From DAISKN01 sp963716925 (GTDB lineage: Bacteria > Acidobacteriota > Vicinamibacteria > Marinacidobacterales > SMYC01): a stretch of 64,000 bases of DNA. Location: positions 868,001-932,000 of the forward strand of contig CAVQUX010000006.1 of assembly GCA_963716925.1 (NCBI GenBank), given 5' to 3'. The notes below the pieces were generated by a model, which searched no databases, was not told where the DNA came from, and saw only the letters and a list, made by a program, of their open reading frames with translations. Each line of letters opens with the position of its first letter. The stretch's first letter is position 1. The position numbers were made by a program, and so were the translations under genes. Positions 44,696-54,005 of the stretch are shown here, in pieces.

Positions 44696-46422
44696 CGGCC
44701 GACCTCGTTCTGGATCTCGCCACGGCGCTCGCCGCTTGTCTCGCGCTCTACTGGACCTCGCTCCTCCTTCGTATCGTCGCGCGACCCGACCCGCTCCCTG
44801 CGCTTCGCCCCCGCGTCGGTGACAGCGCGGAGAGCCTCTCGGTCTCGATACTTCTCGCCGTCCGGAACGAGACCGACCGGATTCTCGTCGCGAGCATCGA
44901 GAGCCTCCTCGCCCAGGACTATCCCCGCTTCGAGGTGATCGCCGTGGACGATCACTCCGAGGACGACTCCGCCGCCGTGATGAAATCGCTCGCCGCGAAG
45001 AATCCGCGCCTGCGGGTTCTCGAGGCGGCCGCCGGGGCGCGCGGGAAACGAGAAGCGCTCGCCCAGGCGGCTCGGAAAGCCGAAGGCACGTGGATTCTCT
45101 TCACCGACGCCGACGCGATTCTCGAGCCCGATGCGCTCGCGCGCGGGATGGCGCTCGCTGGCCGAGAGCGAGTCGACGCGCTGTCTCTCCTTCCGGAGAC
45201 CGTGACCGTCTCGTTCTGGGAGCAAGTCGCGCTGGCCGCGACGGCGTGGCTGGCGTACGAAGGGCCCGCGCTCCGGCGCTGCAACGAAGACACCGCGCCC
45301 GTCGGTCTCGCGGCGGCGGGACCCTACTTCCTCGTTCGCCGCGAGGCCTATCGTGCCGTCGGAGGCTACGAAGCTCTCCGGGAGAACGTCCTTCTCGACG
45401 TGAGCCTTGCGCGAAAACTACGCGCCGCAGGCTTCCGATACCGCTACTTCGCTTCCGGCAGCGCGGTCGAGACCCGCATGTACCGCTCGCTCGAAGAGAT
45501 CTGGCGGGGATTCGGGAAGAACGCGTTCGTCGCCGTGGGGGGCCGACTCCCTCTCGTTCTCGCGGCGGCTTCTCTGGTGGTAGTCCTCGTCGTCTTTCCA
45601 CTTCCGCTAGGGATCCTGTTGGCGGCTGCGGGGCGATTCACCGGATGCTCGCTATCGGTCGCCGCTCTCGCCTCCATGACGACCGTCCAGCGCCGCGCAG
45701 GTCGTTTCATGGGCTCGCGCCTCCGTCCACTCCCCCTGCTGGCCTCGGGCCTGGGTGGCCTCCTATGGGCTGCAATCCTCCTTCACTCTGCGGTTGCCAG
45801 CCGATCGAGCCGGGGGGTTCTCTGGAGGGGACGGTACTTCCAGGTGATCGATCGACCGCCGAGATCGAGCTCCTGGATCCAGAGAAACTTCTGGGAAATC
45901 ACCGACGAGTGCTGGAGCGCGATCGAGGCGAGGCTCGAGAGCGGAATGAGAACCCTCGAGACCGGCTCGGGAAGGAGCACCGGCCTCTTCGAGCGCGCCG
46001 GCTGCGAGCACACCGCGCTCGAGCACGACGGCCGAAAACGTGCCCCCTCTTCCTCGGTCGTCGTAGCACCGCTCACGGGAAGCCCTCCGTGGTACGCCTG
46101 GGAGCCTCCGCACGCTTACGACCTCGTTTTCATCGACGGGCCGACGGGCCGCATCGGTCGCTCCGGAATCCTGCGCGTCCTCCCGAAACTCGTCCACCGG
46201 GACACCATCATCGTCGTCGACGATACCCACCGAAAAGCCGAAAGCCGGCTCGCGGAAGAAATCGCGGCCCGCTCCGGCATGAGGGTCGAAGCCCGGACGA
46301 AGCGAGTCTTCGGTGTTTCGCGCGGTTTCTCCATCTTGTGTCCCGAGCCCGACCCTGAACAGGCGCGTGGTATCCTCACGCCCCGATGCCGATGCCGCTG
46401 CTTCTCATCACCCTGCTTCTGA
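44692..46422 (+). CDS. Glycosyltransferase family 2-like membrane protein fused to methyltransferase-like domain
   Basis: About 576 aa. An N-terminal membrane segment is followed by a GT-A domain with ILLAVRNETDRI, VIAVDDHSEDDS, the FTDADA metal motif and RREAYRAVGGYEAL, like hopanoid-type HpnB transferases, then two or three membrane segments to about residue 375 and VLWRGRYFQVID. The last ~170 residues resemble a class I methyltransferase or sugar O-methyltransferase: NFWEITDECWSAIEARL, TLETGSGRSTGLFE, YDLVFIDGPTGRIGRSGI. A GTGA start at 44692 overlaps the upstream stop; its end overlaps the patatin gene by 37 bases. Two genes fused by a lost stop is an alternative origin. Confidence 0.78.
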   Translation: MTADLVLDLATALAACLALYWTSLLLRIVARPDPLPALRPRVGDSAESLSVSILLAVRNETDRILVASIESLLAQDYPRFEVIAVDDHSEDDSAAVMKSLAAKNPRLRVLEAAAGARGKREALAQAARKAEGTWILFTDADAILEPDALARGMALAGRERVDALSLLPETVTVSFWEQVALAATAWLAYEGPALRRCNEDTAPVGLAAAGPYFLVRREAYRAVGGYEALRENVLLDVSLARKLRAAGFRYRYFASGSAVETRMYRSLEEIWRGFGKNAFVAVGGRLPLVLAAASLVVVLVVFPLPLGILLAAAGRFTGCSLSVAALASMTTVQRRAGRFMGSRLRPLPLLASGLGGLLWAAILLHSAVASRSSRGVLWRGRYFQVIDRPPRSSSWIQRNFWEITDECWSAIEARLESGMRTLETGSGRSTGLFERAGCEHTALEHDGRKRAPSSSVVVAPLTGSPPWYAWEPPHAYDLVFIDGPTGRIGRSGILRVLPKLVHRDTIIVVDDTHRKAESRLAEEIAARSGMRVEARTKRVFGVSRGFSILCPEPDPEQARGILTPRCRCRCFSSPCF

Positions 46423-48587
46423 CGGCGGTGGCCGCGGAGGCCTCGGAGCGACCGACACTCGGACTCGCACTCGGGGGCGGGGCCGCGCGCGGAATCGCCC
46501 ACATCGGGCTTCTCCAGTGGCTGGAGGAACATCGGATTCCCGTCGATTTCATCGCGGGCACCAGCATGGGCGGACTCGTCGGCGGCGCCTACGCGGCGGG
46601 GATGACCCCCGGGGAGATCCGCGAGCTCATGCGCGACGCGGACTGGGACATCATTTTCCTGTCGGACTCGCCGTTCAAGTACAAGACGTTCCGCCGGAAG
46701 GAGGATGCGAGGCAGTTCCCGGCTCTGATCGAGCTGGGCCTGAAGAACGGGATGAAGCTCCCGAGCGGGCTCAACGCCGGCCAGGGCGTGCAATCGATGC
46801 TCGACCGGATCGCGGCACCCTACCCCCGGCTCGACAGTTTCGACGATCTCCCGACTCCCTTCCGTGCCGTCGCGACCGATCTCGACCGGGCGGTCATCGT
46901 CGTTCTCGACCGCGGCTCGCTCGCGGAAGCGATGCGGGCGACCATGGCCATTCCCGGCGTCTTCACTCCCGTTACTCTCGAGGGGCGGCTTCTTGTCGAC
47001 GGCGGAACCCTCGACAACGTTCCCGCGGACGTGACCCGGAGCATGGGGGCCGACGTCGTCGTCGCCGTGAACGTGAGCTCGACGACCGACGGCTTCACTC
47101 CCCCGACGAACTTCGTCGAAGTCGTCGGGCGCACCATGGACGCGATGATGGCGGTGGGAGTCACGAACGCCCTCCTGTCGGCAGACGTCATCATTACTCC
47201 CGACTTGCGGGGCCTTTCCGGAACCGACTATCGAAAGAGCGAAGAGCTCGTCGAGCGCGGCTACCAAGCCGCCGAGGCGGTCAGGGAAAAGCTCCTCCCT
47301 TACGCCGTGGACGCCGGGACCTACGAGGCTTGGAGTCGGGCGAGGCTCGCGAAGAAGCGCAGCGTGAAACGCCGCCTCGACGCGGTGCGCGTCCGAGGCG
47401 TGCCGGAGGACGAAGGAGAACGGATTCGGGCGATGCTTTCGCGCAGGCTCCTCGACAGCGAGACCGAGCTCGAGGACATCGAGCACGAGGTCCTTCGACT
47501 CACGGGCACCGACCGGTACGAGACCATCCGCTACGCCCTCATCGAGGAAGGCGAGAGGACGACGCTCGAGCTCTACATCCTCCCCAAGACGCACGGTCCC
47601 CCGTTCCTCCTTCCCGCGCTAGAGCTCGAGAACATCGACTCGAACACTTTCGCGTTGAACCTCCGGGGGCGCGTCGTCTTCTATGACACACTCGTGCCCG
47701 AATCGGAAATTCGCATCGACCTCGCCGTGGGCACGCGGCAGGAAGCGGCCATCGAGCTCTACCGGCGTCTGTTCGGGACCCGCCTCTTCCTAGCACCGCG
47801 CGCCTACTGGAACCGCAGCAGCTTGAACGGATACAACGAGGAGGGCGAGCTCATCGCCGACTACCGCGAGAAGATCGCGGGCGGCGGCTTCGATCTGGGG
47901 TTCGATCTCGGCTCGCGAAGCGAGATCCGCGTCGGGTACGACGTCCTCGATCTCCGGACCCGCCTGCGGGTCGGAGAGCCGTCACTCCCCGAAGCGGAGG
48001 GTAAGAACCGCTTCGCTTCGATCCGATGGACCTTCGACGGTCAGACCAGCCCCATCATCCCCACCCGCGGCGTCTTCAGCCGTGTCGGAGTCCGCTTCTA
48101 CTCCGATTCTCCGGACATCGTTCAGTCCGGAGAGAAGCTCGCAGGCCCGACGGACTACGCCCAGATCGAAGGAAGGTTCTCCTCGTTCCACCGGTTCCAC
48201 GAGCGGCATCGCATCTTCTATGGCGCCTCGGGCGGGTCGTCCTTCGGCGATGATCCCGGATACAACACGTTCCGCCTCGGCGGGCTCCTGCGTCTCGGCG
48301 CCTTCCACAATGGCGAGGTCATCGGAGACAACTATCTCCTCGGGTTGGGGGGGCTTCTCTACCACGTTCTGCGCCTGCCCGACTTCGTCGGCTCGAACGG
48401 CTACCTCGGCGCCTGGCTCGAGGCCGGCTCCGCGTTCGACGACTGGAGCCACGTTTCCTACCAGTGGAACGCGTCCGGCGGATTCGTGCTCGAGACGTTC
48501 CTCGGCCCGCTGTTCCTCGGGGGAAGCGTTTCCTTGACGAACGGGGACGGGCGCTTCTACGTCAACCTGGGTCCGTTCGTGCGCTGA
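46386..48587 (+). CDS. Patatin-like phospholipase with POTRA and outer-membrane barrel (PlpD-like, type Vd)
   Basis: 733 aa. A signal peptide (about 1-20) is followed by a patatin domain with LALGGGAARGIAHIGLL (oxyanion loop), GTSMGG with Ser60 and VDGGTLDN with Asp205, forming the Ser-Asp dyad. A POTRA-like part (about 325-400: RVRGVPEDEGERIRAMLS) and a BamA-like C-terminal barrel follow. This order is that of Pseudomonas PlpD, a type Vd autotransporter whose patatin domain is exported. The barrel closes with FYVNLGPFVR, lacking the terminal aromatic residue. Substrate probably phospholipid. It is the last gene of the acyl operon. Confidence 0.88.
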   Translation: MPMPLLLITLLLTAVAAEASERPTLGLALGGGAARGIAHIGLLQWLEEHRIPVDFIAGTSMGGLVGGAYAAGMTPGEIRELMRDADWDIIFLSDSPFKYKTFRRKEDARQFPALIELGLKNGMKLPSGLNAGQGVQSMLDRIAAPYPRLDSFDDLPTPFRAVATDLDRAVIVVLDRGSLAEAMRATMAIPGVFTPVTLEGRLLVDGGTLDNVPADVTRSMGADVVVAVNVSSTTDGFTPPTNFVEVVGRTMDAMMAVGVTNALLSADVIITPDLRGLSGTDYRKSEELVERGYQAAEAVREKLLPYAVDAGTYEAWSRARLAKKRSVKRRLDAVRVRGVPEDEGERIRAMLSRRLLDSETELEDIEHEVLRLTGTDRYETIRYALIEEGERTTLELYILPKTHGPPFLLPALELENIDSNTFALNLRGRVVFYDTLVPESEIRIDLAVGTRQEAAIELYRRLFGTRLFLAPRAYWNRSSLNGYNEEGELIADYREKIAGGGFDLGFDLGSRSEIRVGYDVLDLRTRLRVGEPSLPEAEGKNRFASIRWTFDGQTSPIIPTRGVFSRVGVRFYSDSPDIVQSGEKLAGPTDYAQIEGRFSSFHRFHERHRIFYGASGGSSFGDDPGYNTFRLGGLLRLGAFHNGEVIGDNYLLGLGGLLYHVLRLPDFVGSNGYLGAWLEAGSAFDDWSHVSYQWNASGGFVLETFLGPLFLGGSVSLTNGDGRFYVNLGPFVR

Positions 48588-48589
48588 AA

Positions 48590-50116
48590 TCAGCTCCGAA
48601 GATATCCCCACAGGAGCTTCGCTCCAATGGTCAGACTCCCGACCGACCTCTCGACACCGTCGAGGAGGGCGTCGAGATCGGGACGCCGGTAGAGCCTTCC
48701 TCCGAGGACGACCGCTTCGATCGACCGGCTGTTTCGAATGTCGGCCAGAGGGTTCTCGCGGAGGAGGACCAGGTCCGCGGCCTTCCCTTCCGCGATACTC
48801 CCGTATTCTCCTTCGAGTCCGAAGTAGCGCGCCGGGCTCAGGGTCGCCGCCACCAGCGCTTCGGCCGGCGTGAGGCCGGCCTTCACCAGCTCCTCGAGCT
48901 CGTCGTGGAGGCCTGAGCCGGGAAAGACGTAGGTGTCGTTCGCATCCGTTCCCGCGAGAAGAGGAACTCCGGCCCGGTAGGCGGCCCCGGTGAGCTCGAG
49001 CCCTTTCTCGTAGAAGTCCCGGAAGGCCTTCCGGCCTTCGGGGGACGGGTCGCTCGCCACCATTCCGTCCGCGTCCTTGCTCCAGGCCATTCTCTGAAGA
49101 GGATGGATGTAGCGAAGCCGAGGGTCGTCCCGATAGGCGGCGTCGTCCGCGAACGCATCCATCTTTCTCGTCACGTGAGTGGGGACGAACCAGCTTCCGT
49201 TCTCCCTCAAGGAGGCGAAGATCTCGCCGCACTGCGACGGGTCGTGCTCGTCGACCATCGCCCTTCGGTCCGCCGTCTGGTACCGCCGCCCTTCCAATCG
49301 CAGCTTCGCCGCACCGGGATAGCATTCTTCCAGGAAGAGTCGCGCGTGCTCGAAGCTGCGTAGACCTGCCTCCGAGGCTTCGACGGCGCTCACCGCGAGC
49401 GGCCGGTGACCGACCACCTCGAGCGACCGGGCCTTCGCCTCCTCGAGAAGCACGAGAAAGACGTCGCGCGGAATCGAGTCGTAGACCTTCAGAAAATCGA
49501 AACCCCGCTCCCTGGCGTACCGAACGAGCTCCCGCGCTTCGCCCTCGGTGCCGGGCGCGAAAAACCCGGGAAACTCCTCGTTCCGCATCGATGGGCCGTG
49601 AACGGCGAAGCTCGCGACTCCCAGGATGCGCGGCCCCACGAGCTCTCCCCGGCCGGCCGCTTCGTTCCACGAACGCTTGTCCTCGAGACAGGCGAGGAAC
49701 GGATCGGAGGGATTCCTGCAGTCGGACATGTCGCGAACGGCGGTCACCCCGTGCGCGAGGACCAGGGGGAGGTGCAGATACGGGCGAGAGCTTCGGAAGA
49801 GAGATGGACGTGCATGTCCCAGAGGCCCGGGATCAGGAATTTCCCAGTGCCGTCGACGACGACCGCGGAAGAGCTCGAGCCGGCCGAGGATTCCACGCTC
49901 CGGATCCTTCCCTTCTCGATCGTAACCGTCATCCCCGGACCGGAGCGTCGCGGTCTCCGCGTCGACGACGGAGACGTTCTCGATGACGAGGATCCCGGCG
50001 ACGGGCGGCGTTTCGGGAAGGCGCTCCGGCCAGAGGACTCCCGCGGCGAACGCGCACACCGCAAGAGCGAACGAGACGGCGAGAAGAACGAGCGAACGGT
50101 GGAGAAGGCGCCGCAT
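48590..50116 (-). CDS. Secreted amidohydrolase (imidazolonepropionase-like), with two compensating frameshifts
   Basis: The open frame has a signal peptide or anchor at residues 1-27, VIENVSVVDAETATL, then the later domain with VLAHGVTAVRDMSDC and LLAGTDANDTYVFPGSGL and the metal-site Asp. Between about 49945 and 49790 the coding signal is in another frame: it reads GTGKFLIPGLWDMHVHLSSE, which holds the HxH zinc motif. Two opposite indels (the first at a GGGG run near 49935, the second near 49790) restore the full enzyme. As written, the frame lacks HxH. It is an amidohydrolase of unknown substrate, cotranscribed after the amidase, 3 bases from its stop. Confidence 0.8.
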   Translation of the reverse strand: MRRLLHRSLVLLAVSFALAVCAFAAGVLWPERLPETPPVAGILVIENVSVVDAETATLRSGDDGYDREGKDPERGILGRLELFRGRRRRHWEIPDPGPLGHARPSLFRSSRPYLHLPLVLAHGVTAVRDMSDCRNPSDPFLACLEDKRSWNEAAGRGELVGPRILGVASFAVHGPSMRNEEFPGFFAPGTEGEARELVRYARERGFDFLKVYDSIPRDVFLVLLEEAKARSLEVVGHRPLAVSAVEASEAGLRSFEHARLFLEECYPGAAKLRLEGRRYQTADRRAMVDEHDPSQCGEIFASLRENGSWFVPTHVTRKMDAFADDAAYRDDPRLRYIHPLQRMAWSKDADGMVASDPSPEGRKAFRDFYEKGLELTGAAYRAGVPLLAGTDANDTYVFPGSGLHDELEELVKAGLTPAEALVAATLSPARYFGLEGEYGSIAEGKAADLVLLRENPLADIRNSRSIEAVVLGGRLYRRPDLDALLDGVERSVGSLTIGAKLLWGYLRS

Positions 50117-50119
50117 CGA

Positions 50120-51758
50120 CTAGGCCAGCGTCGGGAGAAGCTCCGGAGGCTTGCGGTGCTTCGTGGCCTGCTCGTAGGCGTACGCGATCGCGAGGAGCTT
50201 CGGCTCGCTCCACGCCGGGCCGAAGAAGGAGACCCCGACCGGAAGTCCCGAGAGGAATCCCATCGGAACCGTGATGTCGGGATAGCCCGCGATCGCCGCC
50301 GGCCCGGCGCTGAATCCGCCTTCGAGCCGGTCACCGAGAACGTGATCCGTCATCCACGCGGGACCGGACGTCGGAGCCACGATCGCATCCAGTCGATGCT
50401 GACTCACGAGGGCGTCGATTCCCTCCCCGCGCGTCATGCGCTGGATCGTGGTCACGGCCTCGACGTAGGCGGGATCCGTCAGCGGGCCCCGGGCCTGGGA
50501 GGTGAGAAAACGCTCCTGGCCGAAGAACGGCATCTCCCGGTCTCGGTGCTCTTCGTTGAAGGCGATGAGGTCCTCGAGGCTCTTCATCCGGGCTTCCGGC
50601 CCCAGGCTCGCGAGGTAGGCGTTGATGCCCGCCTTGAACTCGTAATCGAGGACCAGCGACGGCAGCTCGGCGAAGACATCGCCGTTGTCCATGTTGGGGA
50701 TGTTCGCGGGATCGACGAGTACGGCGCCCTGGCTCTTCATGTCCTCGAGGGCCCTCTCGAAGATCGCGAGAACGCGGTCGTCGAAGCCAGAGAAGTTGCG
50801 GGCGACGCCGATGCGCGCACCGCGGAGTCCGTTGACGTCGAGGAACTGCGTATAGTCGGCGTGCGATTTCCCTTCGCTCGCCGCGGTCGCTCCGTCGCGC
50901 GGGTCGACGCCGGTCAAGGCGCCGAGGAGGATGGCCGCGTCTCTCAGCGTCCGCGTCATGGGACCGGCGGTGTCCTGGGAGTGCGAGATAGGAATGATGC
51001 CCGAGCGGCTCCAGAGACCGACGGTCGGTTTGATGCCGACGATGCCGTTGATGGACGAGGGGCACATGATGGAGCCGCCGGTCTCGGTTCCGATGGTGAG
51101 CGCCGCGAGATTCGCCGAGGCGGCGACGCCGGAGCCGGAGCTCGACCCGCAGGGGTTTCGATCGAGAGCGTAGGGATTTCGGCATTGTCCGCCGCGAGCG
51201 CTCCAGCCGCTGGAGGCTTTGAGGCCGCGCCAGTAGGCCCACTCGCTCATGTTGGCCTTGGCCAGGAGGACGGCGCCCGCTTCCCTGAGCTTCTCCGCCA
51301 GGAAGGAGTCCCGCGGCGGGATGGAGCCCTCGAGCGCGAGCGAGCCCGCGGTGGTCGTCATCCGGTCGTGGGTATCGATGTTGTCCTTGATGGCGACGGG
51401 GATTCCGTGGAGAGGACCGCGTGGACCCTTCGAGCGGCGCTCGGCGTCGAGCTCGTCCGCGATCGAGAGCGCATCGGGGTTGGTCTCGATGATCGACCGA
51501 GAGCTCGGGTCCCTTCCGGTCGAGGGCGTCGATGCGGGCGAGATAGGCCTCGGCAATCGAGCGCGCCGTCCACCGCCCCGATTCCATGCCTGCCTGGAGA
51601 CCGGAGACGGTCGCTTCGTGGAGCTCGAACGGCGCGTCGCCGGCCGCGGCCTCGCGCGGCGCCGGAGTCTCACCCGGGGCACATCCGTAGGGGGTCGATC
51701 CGGAAAGAAGGGTCGCGCTTCCGAAAGCGGTATAGCCGAGAAATCGTCTGCGGTTCAT
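50120..51758 (-). CDS. Amidase-signature family protein with export signal, frameshifted
   Basis: From the ATG at 51758 the product starts with a Tat- or lipoprotein-like signal (MNRRRFLGYTAFGSATLLSG, Cys near 26) and EATVSGLQAGMESGRWTARS; the signal then passes at about 51495-51515 to another frame, which holds the amidase signature: GIPVAIKDNIDT (catalytic Lys), ANLAALTIGTETGGSIMCPS with the catalytic Ser pair, and GIVGIKPTVGLWSR. A single indel joins the parts (about 545 aa). Such exported amidases hydrolyse small amides or modify peptides. It overlaps no neighbour; the amidohydrolase follows 3 bases later. Confidence 0.82.
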
Positions 51759-51806
51759 GGGCGAAAGGGTATCTCTCCCTCTCCCCCCACACCAGCGACT
51801 CGGGCA

Positions 51807-52979
51807 CTACCCTCGTCGGAGCTCGCCAGCCAGCCGTGGAACCGCGGAAAGGGGAACGACGTCGATCCAATCGTCCAGGGAATACTCTCTCGATCCCGGG
51901 TAAACCACCCAGATCTTCACCAGCCCGAGATCCTCTCGAGCGATCATCATCGACCGCGTTCGCCCCGGGGCATCCTGGTACTTGAATTCGAATCCATATC
52001 GCTTGCCTCCGAGCATTACCAGAAGGTCGAGCTCTGCACCACCATGCGTTGCCCAGAAGTAGGTGTCCCTCGTTTCGAGCAGCCCGACCACCTGTTCGAG
52101 AGCGAAGCCCTCCCACGACGCGCCGAGCTTGGGATGAGCTTGAACTTCCGACAGGGTCCCCACCTGGAGAAGCGCATGCAGGATGCCCGTATCTCGAAGA
52201 AAAATCTTCGGGGACTTGACCTGTCTCTTTCCGACGTTTTCGAACCACGGTGCGAGAACGCGGACCATAAAGGCGCCCGCGAGAATGTCGAGGTAACTGC
52301 GCGCCGTATTCTCCGAGGCGCCGAGCGACCTTGCGAGCTCGGCGGCGTTCCAAATCTGGCCGTGGTAGTGCGCGACCATCGTCCAGAAGCGTCGCAGAGT
52401 CTCCGCCGGAACGGTGATTCCGAGCTGCGGGACGTCACGCTCGAGAAACGTGCGGATGAAGGCGTCGCGCCAAACCACGCTCGCGTCGTCCGTGGCCGAG
52501 AGATAGGACCGCGGGAACCCACCTCGGACCCACAGCCGATCGCGGTTCTCGGCGCCGACCTCACGAAGGTCGAAGCCGGATAGGTCGATGAAGCCGATAC
52601 GCCCGGCAAGGGACTCCGACACGCCCTTCACGATATGGGGCGAGGCCGAGCCGAGAAGCAGGAACCGCGCAGGGTTTCCCGGACGATCCACGAGGACACG
52701 AAGAAGCTCGAACAGTTCGGGCCGACGCTGCACCTCGTCGAGTACAACGAGTCCCGAGAGGCGTTCCAAGGTCGTCATTGGAGCCGATAACCGGCGAACG
52801 TCCACGGGGTCCTCGAGATCGAAGAACTCGCTTGGCTCACGAGCAGCGATGAGCCTCGCCAGGCTGGTCTTACCGCATTGACGAGGGCCAAGAACCGCAG
52901 CGATCGGATGGCTCTCAAAAGCGCGGTCCACCCGTGCGATCGCGTACGGACGGGGGATCATGACCAGCCATTTTACCAT
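51807..52979 (-). CDS. ATPase of the AAA_14/DUF4143 family
   Basis: 390 aa. Walker A GPRQCGKTSLARL, the Walker B-like VVLDEVQRRPELFE, sensor LLLGSASPHIVKGVSESLAGR, then a helical middle part with RTFLERDVPQLG and the C-terminal DUF4143 part with FALEQVVGLLETRDTYFWAT, GGAELDLLV and GFEFKYQDAP, a PD-(D/E)XK-like nuclease pattern typical of the family. These proteins are common single genes of uncertain role, possibly in defence or mobile DNA control. The ATG at 52979 has GAGGA 5 bases upstream; an inverted repeat covers this site. An ATG at 52961 is possible. Confidence 0.9.
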   Translation of the reverse strand: MVKWLVMIPRPYAIARVDRAFESHPIAAVLGPRQCGKTSLARLIAAREPSEFFDLEDPVDVRRLSAPMTTLERLSGLVVLDEVQRRPELFELLRVLVDRPGNPARFLLLGSASPHIVKGVSESLAGRIGFIDLSGFDLREVGAENRDRLWVRGGFPRSYLSATDDASVVWRDAFIRTFLERDVPQLGITVPAETLRRFWTMVAHYHGQIWNAAELARSLGASENTARSYLDILAGAFMVRVLAPWFENVGKRQVKSPKIFLRDTGILHALLQVGTLSEVQAHPKLGASWEGFALEQVVGLLETRDTYFWATHGGAELDLLVMLGGKRYGFEFKYQDAPGRTRSMMIAREDLGLVKIWVVYPGSREYSLDDWIDVVPLSAVPRLAGELRRG

Positions 52980-52981
52980 GC

Positions 52982-53006
52982 AAATCCTCAGGCTAGATGA
53001 GGATTT
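52982..53006 (-). promoter_or_regulatory. Perfect inverted repeat covering the ribosome site of the DUF4143 ATPase gene
   Basis: Nine bases (52982-52990) pair perfectly with 52998-53006 around a 7-base loop. On the transcript the 3' arm contains the GAGGA ribosome site, ending 2 bases before the ATG. It may be an RNA hairpin that hides the ribosome site or an operator for the protein itself. Confidence 0.6.
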
Positions 53007-53040
53007 TCGAGCTTAGCCCAACGGGTCGGGATTGGGTCAT

Positions 53041-53057
53041 TGGACGACGCTCGTCCA
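53041..53057 (+). promoter_or_regulatory. Palindrome upstream of the nuo operon
   Basis: TGGACGA-CGC-TCGTCCA is a perfect 7-bp inverted repeat. A TACAAT box (53095-53100), with only a weak -35, lies 37 bases further on, so the palindrome could be an operator for the nuo operon or a short hairpin. The rest of the 53007-53193 spacer holds no gene. Confidence 0.4.
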
Positions 53058-53193
53058 TTCCGTTCCAGGGTGGATTTCGCTCCGGAAGTTCATCTACAAT
53101 GACGCGCCTTATCGCCGTTAGTGCATGGATTGGAAGGGGTCACGGTTGACGCTCCATTACTCCGCCGCGCCGCAAATACTCGCCTGACGCTTC

Positions 53194-53703
53194 ATGAGCA
53201 CCCCGGGACTCATCATCTTCTACTACTTCGCGGCCGCGAGCATCACGAGCGCGATTCTGGCGATCACCCGCCACAAGCCCATCCATAGCCTTCTCTGGGT
53301 TCTCGCGCTCTTCCTTCACGTCGCCGGAGTCTTCCTCCTCATGGGGGCCGAGTTCCTCGCGGCGGTCCAGGTGATCGTGTACGCGGGCGCCATCCTGGTT
53401 TTCTACCTCTTCTTCCTGATGCTGCTCGATCTGCCGACCGAGGCCGCCGCGCCGCGATTCAGCGCCCATTGGCCGCTCTCGGTCGTCGCCGGGGCCGTCT
53501 TCGCGAGCGCCATCTGGTACGCCCGCGAAATTCCAGCGGCCCTCGTTCCCGCCGCCACGGGCGGTCCTTCCCCGGGAAACGTCGCCGCGGTGGGAAAAGC
53601 TCTCTTCACCGAGTTCGCGCTCCCCTTCGAGATCGTGTCTCTCGTTCTCCTGTCGGCGATCGTGGGCGCGGTCGTCATGGCCAAGAGAAAGACCGAGCCC
53701 TGA
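53194..53703 (+). CDS. nuoJ: NADH-quinone oxidoreductase subunit J
   Basis: 169 aa, about five membrane segments. FYYFAAASITSAILAITRHKP, SLLWVLALFLHVAGVFLLMG and EFLAAVQVIVYAGAILVFYLF are the standard NuoJ pattern, the last with the conserved helix that contains the pi-bulge. It starts the visible complex I operon; nuoK begins in the stop codon (TGATG). No clear ribosome site precedes the ATG. Confidence 0.93.
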   Translation: MSTPGLIIFYYFAAASITSAILAITRHKPIHSLLWVLALFLHVAGVFLLMGAEFLAAVQVIVYAGAILVFYLFFLMLLDLPTEAAAPRFSAHWPLSVVAGAVFASAIWYAREIPAALVPAATGGPSPGNVAAVGKALFTEFALPFEIVSLVLLSAIVGAVVMAKRKTEP

Positions 53704-54005
53704 TGGTGCCGGTGGGTGCCTGTCTCGGGTTGAGCGCGGTCCTCTTCGCGATCGGTCTCATCGGCTTTCTCGGGCGGCGCAACATCATCCTGATGCTGGT
53801 CTCGGTCGAGATCATGCTCAACTCCGTCAACGTGAGCCTCGCGGCTTTCAGCCAGCACCTCGGGGAAGCCCGCGGCCAGGTCATGGCGCTATTCGTCATC
53901 GCGGTCGCGGCGGGCGAGGCCGCGATCGGCCTGGGCCTGGTGCTCGCCCTCAGTCGGAACAAACAGGGAGTCAACGTCGAGGACGTGACTCGGTTGAAGT
54001 GGTGA
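53703..54005 (+). CDS. nuoK: NADH-quinone oxidoreductase subunit K
   Basis: 100 aa, three membrane segments, with the conserved buried glutamates in RRNIILMLVSVEIMLNSVN and IAVAAGEAAIGLGLVLAL. The ATG overlaps the nuoJ stop. The end overlaps the next start (GTGA). Confidence 0.94.
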   Translation: MVPVGACLGLSAVLFAIGLIGFLGRRNIILMLVSVEIMLNSVNVSLAAFSQHLGEARGQVMALFVIAVAAGEAAIGLGLVLALSRNKQGVNVEDVTRLKW

